A stretch of 44,481 bases of DNA from an uncultured Peptoniphilus sp. (GCF_943913915.1 NZ_CALUAA010000011.1:1-44481); one strand, 5' to 3'; positions 15,970 to 25,355 are shown, counted from the first letter of the stretch. Notes: generated from the letters alone by a model not told the origin. Numbers and translations: made by a program.

Positions 15970-17551
15970 GACCCTGATCCCCTTGGAAATCAGCCGTATC
16001 TTTTCCCAATTCAGAGGAGGCAAGCAAAAAGCCTTCGGCGTCTTCACCTATCTTCTGAGTCTTTGGGGAATTTTCGGTTTAGGCGCTCTCTTGCCGATTT
16101 TCGGCTCCACAGGCACTTTGGCCACCATGCCGAAGGGAGAGGAGTTCAGCCTGACGGAACTTGCCCGAGAGTATGATCTTTTGGCGACGGCCGATATCAC
16201 TGTGGGCATTTTATTTATTGCCGTCTTGCTCATAGCCTTTTTTCAAATGAAGAATACTTTTTTCCACCACTTCGATCAGTCCTGCCTGTGGTCTCAGCCT
16301 ATCGAGACGAAAACCATCGTCTTGTCGAAATTTATAGGCGCCTGGATCATGGGCATCCCAATGATCATTGCCTTTTCTCTCGGCTCCTTAGGTATTTGCT
16401 ATATATCCACGGGATCTTTCGGGAAGACATTGATCCTACTTTTACTTTTCCTCGCGGTGGAAGTCCTCGCCGAATGTTTAGGCTATTTCCTGCGCACCCT
16501 CTCCACCCGCGCAAGCCACAGGCTCCATACACCTAAAATTGTAAAGACTTTCATAAAAGTCCTTCTGTTCACCGGTCTCATGGGGCTCTATTATTATGAA
16601 ATTTCTCGGGAATTTAAGGATCTGGCACAGTTTTTAGTTTTCTATCGCTCACTTCCCCCGGCCTTTCGTATGATCTCCTACATTATGGAGAAACAAATTG
16701 TTCTGGCACTCCTTCCCATCCTCTTGGCCGGTGCCTTTCTCCTATTCTTTGTTCGCTATATGGCAAAGCATTTCTTTGCCCTCGCCGAAGCTATGGAGGC
16801 TCGAAGGAGCAAGAAAGTAGTGGCTCAAAAGGATTTAAAACCTAAGTCGAAAATCCTTGCTTTAATTATAAAGGAACTCAAGCTTTACTGGGATAATTCC
16901 GCCGTGGCCATGAACACCTTTTTCGGCGCCCTTATGCCCCTCATCCTCTCCCTGCTGCTCCTCGTGCCCATGATTCACGACGGTTTTTCGGAATTTCTAT
17001 ACGCGCAGGAGTATGTTCCGCCCTACGCCGCCCTCTTTCTTATTTTACTTTCCCTCGCAGGCATTATGAATGTGGCGGGCTACAGTTTCAGCCTAGAGGG
17101 AAAATCCGCCTACCTCACCTACACCCTTCCCCTTACGGGGCGCATGATCTTCTTCGGAAAACTGCTCGCCTCATTGGTGCTTTTGATTCCCACCTATACG
17201 CTGACCTTTATCGTAACCATGGCCATCCTTTCCCCGGATCCCCGCTACATGCCCCTTTATTTTATAGGGCCCGTAGCCTATATCATTTTCAATAATGCGG
17301 TGGGACTCCTTTTCGACTGGAAATACGCCAATTATACTTGGACCACGCCTCAGGAATTCGCCAAAAATTCCAAGCAGGCCTTCTTTTCCTCTTTCGGAAG
17401 CCTCGCCGTAAGTGTTCTCATCATCTTCGTCGGCATAACGATTATGACGGCATATCCCCTCCTCTACGCCGGGATCATTACGGGGATCCTAATCGTCGCG
17501 GATATTATCATTTTCCTTCTCACGAAGAACTTGAAGATCTATCACTATTAA
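15962..17551 (+). CDS. ABC transporter permease, large polytopic
   Basis: 529-aa membrane protein with many hydrophobic segments, arranged as a six-helix block, a basic cytoplasmic loop near residues 275-300 (EARRSKKVVAQKDLKPKSK), and a second block. It is the membrane partner of the preceding ATPase, overlapping it by 8 bases. The size and layout resemble putative ABC exporters found beside EcsA-like ATPases in Firmicutes. No substrate can be named. No binding protein is nearby, consistent with export. Confidence 0.8.
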   Translation: MLKTLIPLEISRIFSQFRGGKQKAFGVFTYLLSLWGIFGLGALLPIFGSTGTLATMPKGEEFSLTELAREYDLLATADITVGILFIAVLLIAFFQMKNTFFHHFDQSCLWSQPIETKTIVLSKFIGAWIMGIPMIIAFSLGSLGICYISTGSFGKTLILLLLFLAVEVLAECLGYFLRTLSTRASHRLHTPKIVKTFIKVLLFTGLMGLYYYEISREFKDLAQFLVFYRSLPPAFRMISYIMEKQIVLALLPILLAGAFLLFFVRYMAKHFFALAEAMEARRSKKVVAQKDLKPKSKILALIIKELKLYWDNSAVAMNTFFGALMPLILSLLLLVPMIHDGFSEFLYAQEYVPPYAALFLILLSLAGIMNVAGYSFSLEGKSAYLTYTLPLTGRMIFFGKLLASLVLLIPTYTLTFIVTMAILSPDPRYMPLYFIGPVAYIIFNNAVGLLFDWKYANYTWTTPQEFAKNSKQAFFSSFGSLAVSVLIIFVGITIMTAYPLLYAGIITGILIVADIIIFLLTKNLKIYHY

Positions 17552-17566
17552 ATCTTTCCATGAAAA

Positions 17567-17596
17567 AACCACGCTGAGTTTTTGCTCAACGTGGTT
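17567..17596. terminator. Bidirectional terminator
   Basis: AACCACGCTGAG and CTCAACGTGGTT form a 12-bp stem with one C-A mismatch and a 6-base loop; A-run left and T-run right. It ends both the exporter genes and the cyclophilin operon. Confidence 0.85.
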
Positions 17597-17600
17597 TTTC

Positions 17601-18206
17601 TTATGCTTCAAATGTAAAAGTTTGTGCGCGCTCAATGACGATATCCTCATCCGGTCGGTCCATATTGTTCCGATCGCTGGCGGCAATAGCATCGACTACA
17701 TCCATTCCCTCCACCACTTGGCCGAAAACGGTATGTTTTCCGTCGAGCCAAAAGGCGCCGCCTTTATTCTTGTAGCCGTCGATGACGTCTTGGCTGTAGC
17801 CCATGCGCTCCCCGGCAGCTTCCATCTGCTCGATAATGTCCGCTCCCACCTCGGGGCCGTGAACGATAAAAAACTGACTGCCGTTGGTGTTCGGTCCAGC
17901 ATTGGCCATGGAAAGGGCACCGACGATGTTGCGGTAATCTTTGTGGAATTCATCCTCAAAGCGTTCGCCCCAAATGCTTTCGCCGCCGCGGCCGGTACCT
18001 GTGGGATCGCCTCCTTGAATCATAAAATCGGGAATGACGCGGTGAAAAATAACCCCGTCGTAATAACCTCGGTCGATTAGCGTCGTAAAATTTTCCACGG
18101 TCTTCGGCGCCGCTTCCGGGAAAAGACGCAAGACGATTTCACCTTTTGTGGTGATAAGCTTCGCCATTTTGTCGCCTGCTTGGGGCGCTTCTAATTGTTT
18201 TAACAT
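17601..18206 (-). CDS. Cyclophilin-type peptidyl-prolyl cis-trans isomerase
   Basis: 201-aa cytoplasmic cyclophilin. The active-site segment FHRVIPDFMIQGGDPTGTGRGG (about residues 54-75, with the catalytic Arg in FHRV) and GPNTNGSQFFI (near 105) are intact, as is HTVFGQVVEGMDVV. There is no signal peptide, so it acts inside the cell on prolyl bonds during folding. It begins one base after the map stop and is the last gene of a TPR-map-ppi operon. Confidence 0.93.
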   Translation of the reverse strand: MLKQLEAPQAGDKMAKLITTKGEIVLRLFPEAAPKTVENFTTLIDRGYYDGVIFHRVIPDFMIQGGDPTGTGRGGESIWGERFEDEFHKDYRNIVGALSMANAGPNTNGSQFFIVHGPEVGADIIEQMEAAGERMGYSQDVIDGYKNKGGAFWLDGKHTVFGQVVEGMDVVDAIAASDRNNMDRPDEDIVIERAQTFTFEA

Positions 18207-18207
18207 T

Positions 18208-18960
18208 CTATTCTCCTTGTTCGGTTAATATAATGACGCCGTCTTCTGTTACGGCGAGGGTGTGTTCATATTGGCAAGAAAGGGAGCCGTCACGTGTGCG
18301 GGCCGTCCAGCCGTTGTCATCCATTTTAATCGGCCAGTCCCCCGAGTTGATCATGGGCTCGATGGTAAAGACCATCCCCTCTTCCAATCGGATACCCCGC
18401 CCGGGCTTGCCGTAGTGAAGGACTTGAGGATCTTCGTGCATATTGGTGCCGATGCCGTGGCCCACGAAATCACGCACCACGGAAAAACCGTTAGCTTCGG
18501 CGTGGCTTTGTATAGCATGGCCGATATCGCCTAAACGAACCCCGGGCTTTACGAGCTCGATAGAACGGTAGAGGCACTCCTTCGTCACATCCATAAGCTT
18601 TTGAGCTTCCTCGCTGATATCGCCTACTGCATAGCTCCATGCGGAGTCTGCCAGATAACCGTCTACATTGACGACCATATCGATGGTTAAGAGGTCCCCG
18701 TCTTGTAATTTGCGATCACTTGGAAAACCGTGGCAAATTTCATCGTTTACCGATGCGCAGATACTGTAGGGAAAGCCCTGATAGCCTTTTTGTTCCGGAT
18801 AGCCGCCCCGATCGGTAATAAATTTTTCTACGAATTGATCCAGTTCTAAGGTGGTGACACCGGGCTTTACTTCCTCGCGAAGAGCACGATGCACTTTTAT
18901 GAGCAGATCCGCAGCGGTTTGCATTTTTTCGATTTCTTGTTTTGTCTTTATAATAATCAA
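18208..18960 (-). CDS. map: Methionine aminopeptidase type I
   Basis: 250 aa, normal for type Ia MetAP, which removes the N-terminal Met from nascent proteins. All five metal ligands are visible: Asp in LTIDMVVNVDG, Asp in LADSAWSY (usually DSAR or DSSR), His in GHGIGTNMHED, Glu in FTIEPMI and Glu in QYEHTLAV. The start is TTG at 18960 with GGAGG seven bases upstream, overlapping the stop of the TPR gene as TTGA. Working beside a peptidyl-prolyl isomerase suggests an operon for nascent-chain maturation. Confidence 0.95.
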   Translation of the reverse strand: MIIIKTKQEIEKMQTAADLLIKVHRALREEVKPGVTTLELDQFVEKFITDRGGYPEQKGYQGFPYSICASVNDEICHGFPSDRKLQDGDLLTIDMVVNVDGYLADSAWSYAVGDISEEAQKLMDVTKECLYRSIELVKPGVRLGDIGHAIQSHAEANGFSVVRDFVGHGIGTNMHEDPQVLHYGKPGRGIRLEEGMVFTIEPMINSGDWPIKMDDNGWTARTRDGSLSCQYEHTLAVTEDGVIILTEQGE

Positions 18961-19850
18961 CTGTCTACCTCCCGGACAATTTCTCGTAAGTCCTCATCTC
19001 GCGACGCCCACATTTTAGCGTCGTCGTTTATAGCGATGGCCTCCTTTAAATCGGCGATGGCTTTGTCTCGCTTACCGAGACGAACATAGCTGCAGGCGCG
19101 ATTGTAAAAAAGGTTCACACTCTTTAAATCCAGGGTGATCCCTTTTGTTAAGATAGCTATGGCTTCTTCTACCCGTTCATTACGCAAATAAACCGCCGAC
19201 ATATTTAAATACGTCGGCGCATAATATTCATCGTAAACTAAGGATTCCCTATAGGCTCGAAGGGCCTCTTTGTCTCGCCCCGTCTTCTGATAGATTACGC
19301 CTAAATTGTAATAGCCGATGCCGTAGGTCGGTGAAAGGCGTACGGCTTTTTCCGCCAAGGGCAATGCCTTTTCATAATCCTTTCGCTCCTCATAAATCGA
19401 GGCGATATCAGAAAACACCACGCCGTTTTCGGGAACGAGCTCGGCGCATCGCATAAAGAGTTTTAAAGCGTCCTCTTTATATCCGAAGCGATCATATAAA
19501 AGCGCCAGTTCGTAACATGCGCTTTCGTAGGCGGGATCCTTATAAACAGCCGACTCCAAATAGGCCATGGCCTCTCGATCTCTTCCCCCTTCTTCCATTA
19601 AGACGCCCAAGGCGTAATCGGCACCGGGGTAATCTCCCAGTGCACGAATTTTTTGAAAGGTCTCCTCAGCTAAGAGATATTCCTCTTGCTGCCAGTAAAG
19701 ATCTCCGAGAGTGAAATAAGTTTCCACCCGGCTCTCTTCGTCGGGTGCGAAGTTTAAGGCTTTATTTAATAGTTCGATGGCTTTGTCAGAATCGCCTTGT
19801 CGCAATAAATTCTCGCTTAAAATATGATAATTTTTCCATTTGCCGGACAT
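18957..19850 (-). CDS. Tetratricopeptide-repeat protein
   Basis: 297 aa made almost wholly of about eight TPR units (examples start at KAIELLNKALNFAPDE, LFMRCAELVPENGVVF, ALPLAEKAVRLSPTYGIGYYNLG and AIAILTKGITLD). No signal peptide or catalytic domain is seen. TPR arrays mediate protein contacts; the partner is unknown. AGGAGG lies five bases before the ATG. It is first in the map-ppi operon, so a role around nascent or newly made proteins is possible but inferred from position. Confidence 0.85.
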   Translation of the reverse strand: MSGKWKNYHILSENLLRQGDSDKAIELLNKALNFAPDEESRVETYFTLGDLYWQQEEYLLAEETFQKIRALGDYPGADYALGVLMEEGGRDREAMAYLESAVYKDPAYESACYELALLYDRFGYKEDALKLFMRCAELVPENGVVFSDIASIYEERKDYEKALPLAEKAVRLSPTYGIGYYNLGVIYQKTGRDKEALRAYRESLVYDEYYAPTYLNMSAVYLRNERVEEAIAILTKGITLDLKSVNLFYNRACSYVRLGKRDKAIADLKEAIAINDDAKMWASRDEDLREIVREVDS

Positions 19851-19867
19851 ATCCGCCTCCTGAAAGC

Positions 19868-19876
19868 ATTATATCA
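19868..19876 (-). promoter_or_regulatory. Extended -10 promoter of the TPR-map-ppi operon
   Basis: The minus strand reads TGATATAAT (TGn plus perfect -10), 17 bases before the TPR gene ATG. No convincing -35 is visible. Confidence 0.5.
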
Positions 19877-19879
19877 CAA

Positions 19880-21931
19880 TTATTTCTCTTCTTTGTATCT
19901 TAAGAGGCTTGTAGCAATGAGCACGCAGATCAAAGAGACGCCTACGTCTGCAAAGACGGCGAGCCATAGATTTCCGATCCCCGCCATACTCAAGATGACA
20001 ACGACAAGTTTAATGATAAGGGCCAGGGCGATATTGATTATACTGATGCGGCGCGTTTGCTTGGAAAGGCCGAAGAGGAAAGGCAGCTTCCCGATATCGT
20101 CTCCTAAGATGACGATATCGGCACTTTCAATAGCCATGTCTGCGCCGTCGGTGCCCATGGCGATACCCACATCGCTTCTTGCAAGAACCGGCGCGTCGTT
20201 AATGCCGTCGCCGACATAAGCTACTTTTTGGTTCTCGGAAAGGGCTTGATCCAGAGCCTTTACCTTTTCTTCAGGAAGGAGACCGCCGTAGGTTTCATCG
20301 ATTCCTAGATCTTTTCCTACGACTTCTACCAATTCCTTTTTATCTCCTGAGAACATATAAGTCTTGAGGCTTTGCTTCATTCGCTTCAGCGCTTCTCTTA
20401 CGCCGCTCTTTACCGAATCCGTAAAAGAGATGCGGCCTAAAAGTGTCCCTTCCTGTACCACATAAACCGATGTCATGGCCACGGGATCGAGAGGATCGTG
20501 AACCCCCAGAGATTCTAAGAGGGTGCCGTTACCTACGGCTACTTCTTTTCCGTCGATGGTACAGCTGATCCCTTTTCCGGAAATTTCCCTGTAGTTTTTG
20601 ATCTCCCCTTCAGGTTTCACCTTGGCGAAGAGAGATTGAGCGATGGGGTGATTGGAATACTGCTCCGCCGTTGCGGCCAGTTTTAAAAGACTGTCTTCGT
20701 CCGTTTCAAGAGCTTCCACCTTTGAAACGGCAAACTTTCCGTCCGTTAAGGTCCCGGTCTTATCGAAAGCAATAGCGTCAGTTTCCGAGAGGGTTTCCAC
20801 GGCCGCGGCGCCCTTAATGAAGATCCCGTCGCGGGAGGCCCGTCCGATACTTGCAAACATAGTAAGGGGGACGGAGAGCACGAGGGCGCAGGGGCAACTG
20901 ATGATTAAGAAGGCACAGGCTTTATAAATCCAATCGTTCCATGTCCCCATATTTAATAGAGGAGGTACAATGGCCACGATTAAAGCGAGGCCAACGACGA
21001 TAGGGGTGTATATTGCGGCGAAGCGGGTGATCCAGGCTTCCGTCTTTCCCTTGTTGAGCCGCGCGTCAGCGACAAGTCCTTCGATCTTTGCCATAGTGGA
21101 TTCTTCGGCAATTTTAGTGACGATTACCTCGTAAGCTCCGTCCAAAGCGATAGCCCCGGCTAAAATCTCGTCCCCTTCTCTAACGGCGATAGGTGTGGAT
21201 TCCCCGGTCATGTGTTGATTGGAGATGTGGCCTTCTCCGTGATAGATCTTTCCGTCCGCCGCCAAAGTATCTCCGGCGCGCAGAATAATGTGATCGCCTA
21301 CGGCCAAATCTTCCGCTTCAACTTCTACTATCTCGCCGCCTTTTAAGAGATGGGCCATTTCAACATCACGCTTTAAAAGCTCCTGAATGGATTCGGTTGA
21401 GCGATCCACCGCCAGATCCTGAAGCGCTTCCCCTAAGCGGTAGAGGAGGATGACGCCGAGAGCCTCCGTATGCTCGCCGATGTAAAATGCCGCCACGGAG
21501 GCGATGGTCATGAGCAGGTTCTCGTCGAAAACCTCCCCGCTTTTTATACCGCGAAAAGCATTTAAGAAAATATCTTTACCGGCGACGAGCAAAATAATTC
21601 CCGTAGCGACGGCTTCCCATTTGCCTTCGAGAAAAACGGCACTGAGAGCCGTAAGAACGACAAGGGCGGCAATAGTAAAAAATTCTTTTTTTACGGAGCC
21701 CTCCTCCTCTGCCATCTCCTCTTCCGCCGCTACAACCTCTACACCGTTTTCAATAGAGGTTGCGATCTTTTGAAAATCCTCGAGCATATGAGGGGATTCA
21801 CCTTCTACAACCAATTTCTTTGAAATAAAATCAAGATTCGCCTTCTTTACATAGGGCAGTTCCTGAATACGCTGTTCAATTTTAGCACCACAATTAGCGC
21901 AGCCTAAATTTTTTAAATAATAGGACGTCAA
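19880..21931 (-). CDS. cadA: Zn/Cd/Pb-translocating P1B-type ATPase
   Basis: 683-aa efflux pump. The N-terminal HMA domain carries GCANCG (Cys11 and Cys14). The transmembrane CPC motif is SCPCALVLSVPL, characteristic of the Zn/Cd/Pb subgroup rather than the copper subgroup. The phosphorylation site is FDKTGTLTDG, the A-domain has TGES, and the hinge has GDGINDAPVLA. The start is a TTG at 21931 with AGGAGG seven bases upstream; no ATG is placed as well. It forms a single-gene unit. The promoter carries repeated ATATGAACAG boxes that look like ArsR/SmtB-family operator halves, but no such regulator gene is adjacent. No terminator is visible after it. Confidence 0.92.
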   Translation of the reverse strand: MTSYYLKNLGCANCGAKIEQRIQELPYVKKANLDFISKKLVVEGESPHMLEDFQKIATSIENGVEVVAAEEEMAEEEGSVKKEFFTIAALVVLTALSAVFLEGKWEAVATGIILLVAGKDIFLNAFRGIKSGEVFDENLLMTIASVAAFYIGEHTEALGVILLYRLGEALQDLAVDRSTESIQELLKRDVEMAHLLKGGEIVEVEAEDLAVGDHIILRAGDTLAADGKIYHGEGHISNQHMTGESTPIAVREGDEILAGAIALDGAYEVIVTKIAEESTMAKIEGLVADARLNKGKTEAWITRFAAIYTPIVVGLALIVAIVPPLLNMGTWNDWIYKACAFLIISCPCALVLSVPLTMFASIGRASRDGIFIKGAAAVETLSETDAIAFDKTGTLTDGKFAVSKVEALETDEDSLLKLAATAEQYSNHPIAQSLFAKVKPEGEIKNYREISGKGISCTIDGKEVAVGNGTLLESLGVHDPLDPVAMTSVYVVQEGTLLGRISFTDSVKSGVREALKRMKQSLKTYMFSGDKKELVEVVGKDLGIDETYGGLLPEEKVKALDQALSENQKVAYVGDGINDAPVLARSDVGIAMGTDGADMAIESADIVILGDDIGKLPFLFGLSKQTRRISIINIALALIIKLVVVILSMAGIGNLWLAVFADVGVSLICVLIATSLLRYKEEK

Positions 21932-21942
21932 AGTATTACCTC

Positions 21943-21968
21943 CTGTTCATATGTTTATCTGTTCATAT
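21943..21968 (-). promoter_or_regulatory. Direct repeats in the cadA leader, candidate metal-responsive operator
   Basis: The ten bases ATATGAACAG occur twice on the minus strand (21968-21959 and 21952-21943) with a 16-base period, between the -10 element and the ribosome binding site. ATATGAACA resembles operator halves of ArsR/SmtB zinc or cadmium sensors, although those are usually inverted. Confidence 0.5.
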
Positions 21969-21970
21969 TT

Positions 21971-21999
21971 AGTGTATGCTCTCGCGCCCTTTTTGTCAA
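21971..21999 (-). promoter_or_regulatory. Promoter of cadA
   Basis: TTGACA (21999-21994), a 17-base spacer, then TACACT (21976-21971) on the minus strand. The -35 is perfect and the -10 matches four of six, typical of a repressed strong promoter. Confidence 0.7.
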
Positions 22000-22007
22000 T
22001 AAAAAAA

Positions 22008-22025
22008 GAACGCCCGAAGGCGCTC
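22008..22025 (-). terminator. Terminator of the PAP2-nitroreductase operon
   Basis: GAGCGCC and GGCGTTC pair around TTCG on the minus strand, followed by a T run. It sits between the nitroreductase stop and the cadA promoter. Confidence 0.8.
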
Positions 22026-22034
22026 CTTTGATAT

Positions 22035-22838
22035 TTAAATAGAAATCGTAGCGACGGGTTCTAAATTATCTACATCAGCGCCTTCGATCAAGGTCCAGGT
22101 CTTATGGGTTCCCGTGCTTTCGAGCATGGCTTCGAAATAATACATGACCACGCCGATATCCACATAGCTCTTAACCCCTTTGCTCTTATCCATATAAAGA
22201 GTGACGGTACCGTCATCTTTTAAAAGGAAGCGCCAAGGCTGAGCGTTAATGTGGCTCGGTGCAAAGCGAATGGAAGAGAATAGATCGAAGAGACCGTAGT
22301 TTTCGAGTTCAGTCAAATCGGCGGGACTGTCTAGATGGTTTTTAAAGACCAGTTCTCTTACACTGAAACGGGGACTTACGCGATCTTCCGAAAATACATC
22401 TTGTACTTCGGGCTTGCCGAAACCGATAATGTAATCGACAAATTCTCCGTCTTCACCGAAAACGGCACGTTTTAAATCTTGATTGACTTGAATGGTTGTA
22501 ATCCAGCAGGTGCCAAAGTTCTTTTCGATTAAAGCGGTATTTACCTTTTCGAGATAATAACCGGTGCGAATAAGTTCTTCTTTTTCATGGCCTTTTGCGC
22601 GAAGGGCGATGTAGTAGGGCGCTTTGATCATTACGCCGCCGTATCCTGCCTTGCCGTCTAAGTTTTTAGCTACGGATTCTCCGTCTTCGTAAAGGGCGAA
22701 GCTGACATCGTTATCTTTGGATTCCACTTCGATTTTATCTAAAGTATCGCGTAGCCATTCCATCTCCAATTTAGATAATTTTGTCGGAGCGAATTCTCGT
22801 ACCGTACGTCTTTTTTGTAAGAAATTTGTCATGACCAT
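22035..22838 (-). CDS. Nitroreductase-family protein
   Basis: 267 aa resembling the nitroreductase fold of the putative TM-type family: the N-terminal FLQKRRTVREFAPTKLSKLE (about residues 5-24) is the FMN-contacting start, and FSSIRFAPSHINAQPWRFLL near residue 205 is the second FMN motif. The domain order (two NTR-like halves) fits the nitroreductase-like subfamily of Clostridia. ATG 22838 has AGGAGG eight bases upstream. The open frame continues to 23324, but that part overlaps the PAP2 gene in another frame and is not coding. Natural substrate unknown. It is downstream of and probably co-transcribed with the PAP2 gene. Confidence 0.8.
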   Translation of the reverse strand: MVMTNFLQKRRTVREFAPTKLSKLEMEWLRDTLDKIEVESKDNDVSFALYEDGESVAKNLDGKAGYGGVMIKAPYYIALRAKGHEKEELIRTGYYLEKVNTALIEKNFGTCWITTIQVNQDLKRAVFGEDGEFVDYIIGFGKPEVQDVFSEDRVSPRFSVRELVFKNHLDSPADLTELENYGLFDLFSSIRFAPSHINAQPWRFLLKDDGTVTLYMDKSKGVKSYVDIGVVMYYFEAMLESTGTHKTWTLIEGADVDNLEPVATISI

Positions 22839-22855
22839 AATATCTTCCTCCTCTG

Positions 22856-23413
22856 TTAGATCCAGTTTGCTACGGCGCCATAAACATATATATGTACAAC
22901 GTAAGCGACACCAATGCCTATGATTATGCCCGCCAAAACATCGGTGGGATAGTGCACAGCTAGATATGTTCTTGAAATCGCCACGAGGATTGCCATAATA
23001 AAACAAAGAGTGGCGATTTTTGGAAAATAAAGAGAAAAGGTGGTTGCGACGGTAAAGGCAGCCGTCGTGTGCCCCGATGGAAAGGAATAATCCGTCAAGT
23101 CGATGCCGTAAGTGTTGAGATTCTTCATGACCCAATAAGGTCTGCTGCGGCTGATGACGCGCTTTAAGAGCTGAGCCACGAGGGTGCTGAGCACCAGGGC
23201 CAGAACCATTTCGTAAGCGGCATCGCCGATCCAACGTTTTCCAAATATCAACATGACAACAGATAAGGCTACAAGAAACCGCGGCCCCGCAATATTGGTA
23301 TAATAAAAGAAAAATACATCGCAATAGGGATTCTTCAGTTTCCTGTTGATACCATCCATCAAATAATCATCAAAAGCTTTAAATGGATTTTTCATCTTCA
23401 CCATCCTGTACAT
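22856..23413 (-). CDS. PAP2-family membrane phosphatase
   Basis: 185 aa with the three phosphatase motifs: KRVISRSRP (KxxxxxxRP, near residue 85), YSFPSGHT (near 110) and SRTYLAVHYPTDVLAG (near 150). About five hydrophobic segments place the site at the outer face of the membrane. Such proteins dephosphorylate undecaprenyl pyrophosphate or phosphatidic/phosphatidylglycerol phosphate; which one is not readable here. The start is uncertain: ATG 23413 has GGGAG upstream and lies just behind a TATAAT at 23432-23427; ATGs at 23428, 23404 and 23395 are alternatives. Confidence 0.85.
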   Translation of the reverse strand: MYRMVKMKNPFKAFDDYLMDGINRKLKNPYCDVFFFYYTNIAGPRFLVALSVVMLIFGKRWIGDAAYEMVLALVLSTLVAQLLKRVISRSRPYWVMKNLNTYGIDLTDYSFPSGHTTAAFTVATTFSLYFPKIATLCFIMAILVAISRTYLAVHYPTDVLAGIIIGIGVAYVVHIYVYGAVANWI

Positions 23414-23498
23414 ACCTACTCCCATCATTATATACTATGTATTTCCTATTGAAAAGGATATTTCAAAGAAGAAATCTTATACTCACCCGGAGGTGACT

Positions 23499-25355
23499 AT
23501 GCAACTTACGGATGAACAAATTCGCGCCATGGCCCACGACGAGGGACCGGCACTGGTCTTGGCCGTGCCGGGAAGTGGTAAAACCACCATGCTCCTTTCC
23601 CGCACGAAGCGCCTCATCGACAAGGGCGTGGACAAAAACAGAATACTCACTATAACCTTTTCCAAATCTTCGGCGAGGGATCTTTCCGTGCGCTACGACA
23701 ATCTCTTCGGCCATGGTGATCGACCGCCCTTTTCCACAATTCACAGTTTCTGTTACTCGGTAATAAAGAATTATGAAAGAAGGAGCGGCAAGGTTTATAC
23801 TCTCATCGAAACCGATCGCCATATTAACAAGTGGCGCATCTTAAACGATCTTTGGAAAGAATATTTGACGCGCTGCCCCAACGATGATCAGATCGAAACC
23901 TTAATCGGCGAAATCAGCTATGTCAAAAACAAAATGATCGATCCCGCTCGCTACAACCGGGAGGCAAAGACTCCTTTATTTTTAAAATTTTATGCGGGGT
24001 ATGAAGAAATTAAGAGAGAAAATCATTGGATCGATTTCGACGATATGATCACCCTTTGTCTCGATATTTTTAAAAACGACCCCGCCCTTTTAAGGAGCAT
24101 CCAAAAGACATACGATTACGTCCAGGTGGACGAAGGGCAGGATACTTCCAAAGGTCAGCTTCAAATTATCGACGGCGTCATTCGCCCCCACAGCAATCTC
24201 TTCATCGTCGCCGACGACGACCAGTCAATTTACGGCTTTCGCGGAGCGGACTTTAAAGAGCTTATGGCCCTTCCCCTTCGCTACCCGAATCTCAAGACCT
24301 ATTACCTCTCCAGAAACTTCAGATCCGCTGAAAATATCGTCGCCATGAGCAGCCGCTTTATCGCAAAAAATAAAGATCGCTACGAAAAGACGCCGGTGGC
24401 CGTCCGCCCGAAGGGCCCGGAGATCCGCGCATTGACCCTCAATAATCTCGACAAAGAATACCGCTTTATCCTATCGGAAATTCGTGATAAGGACTTGGGT
24501 GACGTGGCGATTTTATACCGCAATCACGTCTCCGCCATCGGCCTCGTGGAGTGTTTGGAACGGAAAGGCATGTCCTTTTCCGCAAGACGAGGCGGCCTGA
24601 AGTTTTTCAATCACTGGGTCATGAAGGATTTAATGACGATTTACACCTTCGCTCAGAATCCCTCGGATCTGGAAGCTTTCTCTACCTTTTACTACAAGAT
24701 TCGCGGCTATATTTCCAAAAAAATGATCACCGATCTTTCGAAAAAAGGCGTTCGCCTCTCCGTCTTCGACTCACTCTTGGAAATGGATCTTCCCGATTAT
24801 ATGAGAAGGGACTTGAAGGCGCTCACGCGGGATTTCCATTATTTAAAAAGTTTGCCTCCAAGAGAGGGCTTTCGCTTTATTCAAAAAGATTTGGAATACG
24901 AAGAGTATATTGAAAACCACGCCGCCACCTTCGGTTCTTCGAAGACCACCTCTATGCGGATTCTCTACTACGCGAAATACATTGCGGGAAAGAGTAAGAC
25001 CTATGCGGAGTTTATGGGCCGGCTTAAAACCGTGGATCGCCTGCTTCGGGGCGGCGCACCGGGAGAAAAAGGGCTCGTCCTCTCCACGCTCCACGGCGCC
25101 AAAGGACTCGAGTTCGACACGGTCTTCCTCATCGACTTAAATGACGACGCCATACCGGCGGAACCCTCCGGAAATCTCACTGCAGAAGAAGCGAGGGAGG
25201 CTCTGGAGGAAGAGCGTAGGCTCTTTTACGTGGGCATGACCCGAGCGAAGGAAAGACTTTATTTTCTCCGCACGAAATCTGTCGATCGAGAGAACCTCTC
25301 CCCTTCCGTCTTCTTTACCTGGGCACAGGAAGATATTGTGGCCCATCGTAAGTAA
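23499..25355 (+). CDS. UvrD/PcrA-like superfamily 1 DNA helicase
   Basis: 618 aa with all SF1A helicase motifs: Walker A VPGSGKTTM (about 25-33), motif Ia TFSKSSARDL, motif II VQVDEGQDTSKGQ (DEGQ instead of the usual DEFQ/DEAQ), motif III DDDQSIYGFRGAD, motif IV LSRNFRS, motif V STLHGAKGLEFD and motif VI VGMTRAKERLYF. It is about 100 residues shorter than typical PcrA and lacks its C-terminal RNA-polymerase-binding tail. No nuclease domain is seen. GGAGG is five bases before ATG 23499. A second, larger helicase of this superfamily (AddA) is encoded at 35999. Its role is probably DNA repair. Confidence 0.9.
   Translation: MQLTDEQIRAMAHDEGPALVLAVPGSGKTTMLLSRTKRLIDKGVDKNRILTITFSKSSARDLSVRYDNLFGHGDRPPFSTIHSFCYSVIKNYERRSGKVYTLIETDRHINKWRILNDLWKEYLTRCPNDDQIETLIGEISYVKNKMIDPARYNREAKTPLFLKFYAGYEEIKRENHWIDFDDMITLCLDIFKNDPALLRSIQKTYDYVQVDEGQDTSKGQLQIIDGVIRPHSNLFIVADDDQSIYGFRGADFKELMALPLRYPNLKTYYLSRNFRSAENIVAMSSRFIAKNKDRYEKTPVAVRPKGPEIRALTLNNLDKEYRFILSEIRDKDLGDVAILYRNHVSAIGLVECLERKGMSFSARRGGLKFFNHWVMKDLMTIYTFAQNPSDLEAFSTFYYKIRGYISKKMITDLSKKGVRLSVFDSLLEMDLPDYMRRDLKALTRDFHYLKSLPPREGFRFIQKDLEYEEYIENHAATFGSSKTTSMRILYYAKYIAGKSKTYAEFMGRLKTVDRLLRGGAPGEKGLVLSTLHGAKGLEFDTVFLIDLNDDAIPAEPSGNLTAEEAREALEEERRLFYVGMTRAKERLYFLRTKSVDRENLSPSVFFTWAQEDIVAHRK

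Noticed and set aside
22839..23324. Upstream extension of the nitroreductase frame (about 160 codons).
   Set aside because: It covers the PAP2 gene in another frame, is rich in unlikely residues (Cys, His, Arg), and a full ribosome binding site marks the start at 22838.
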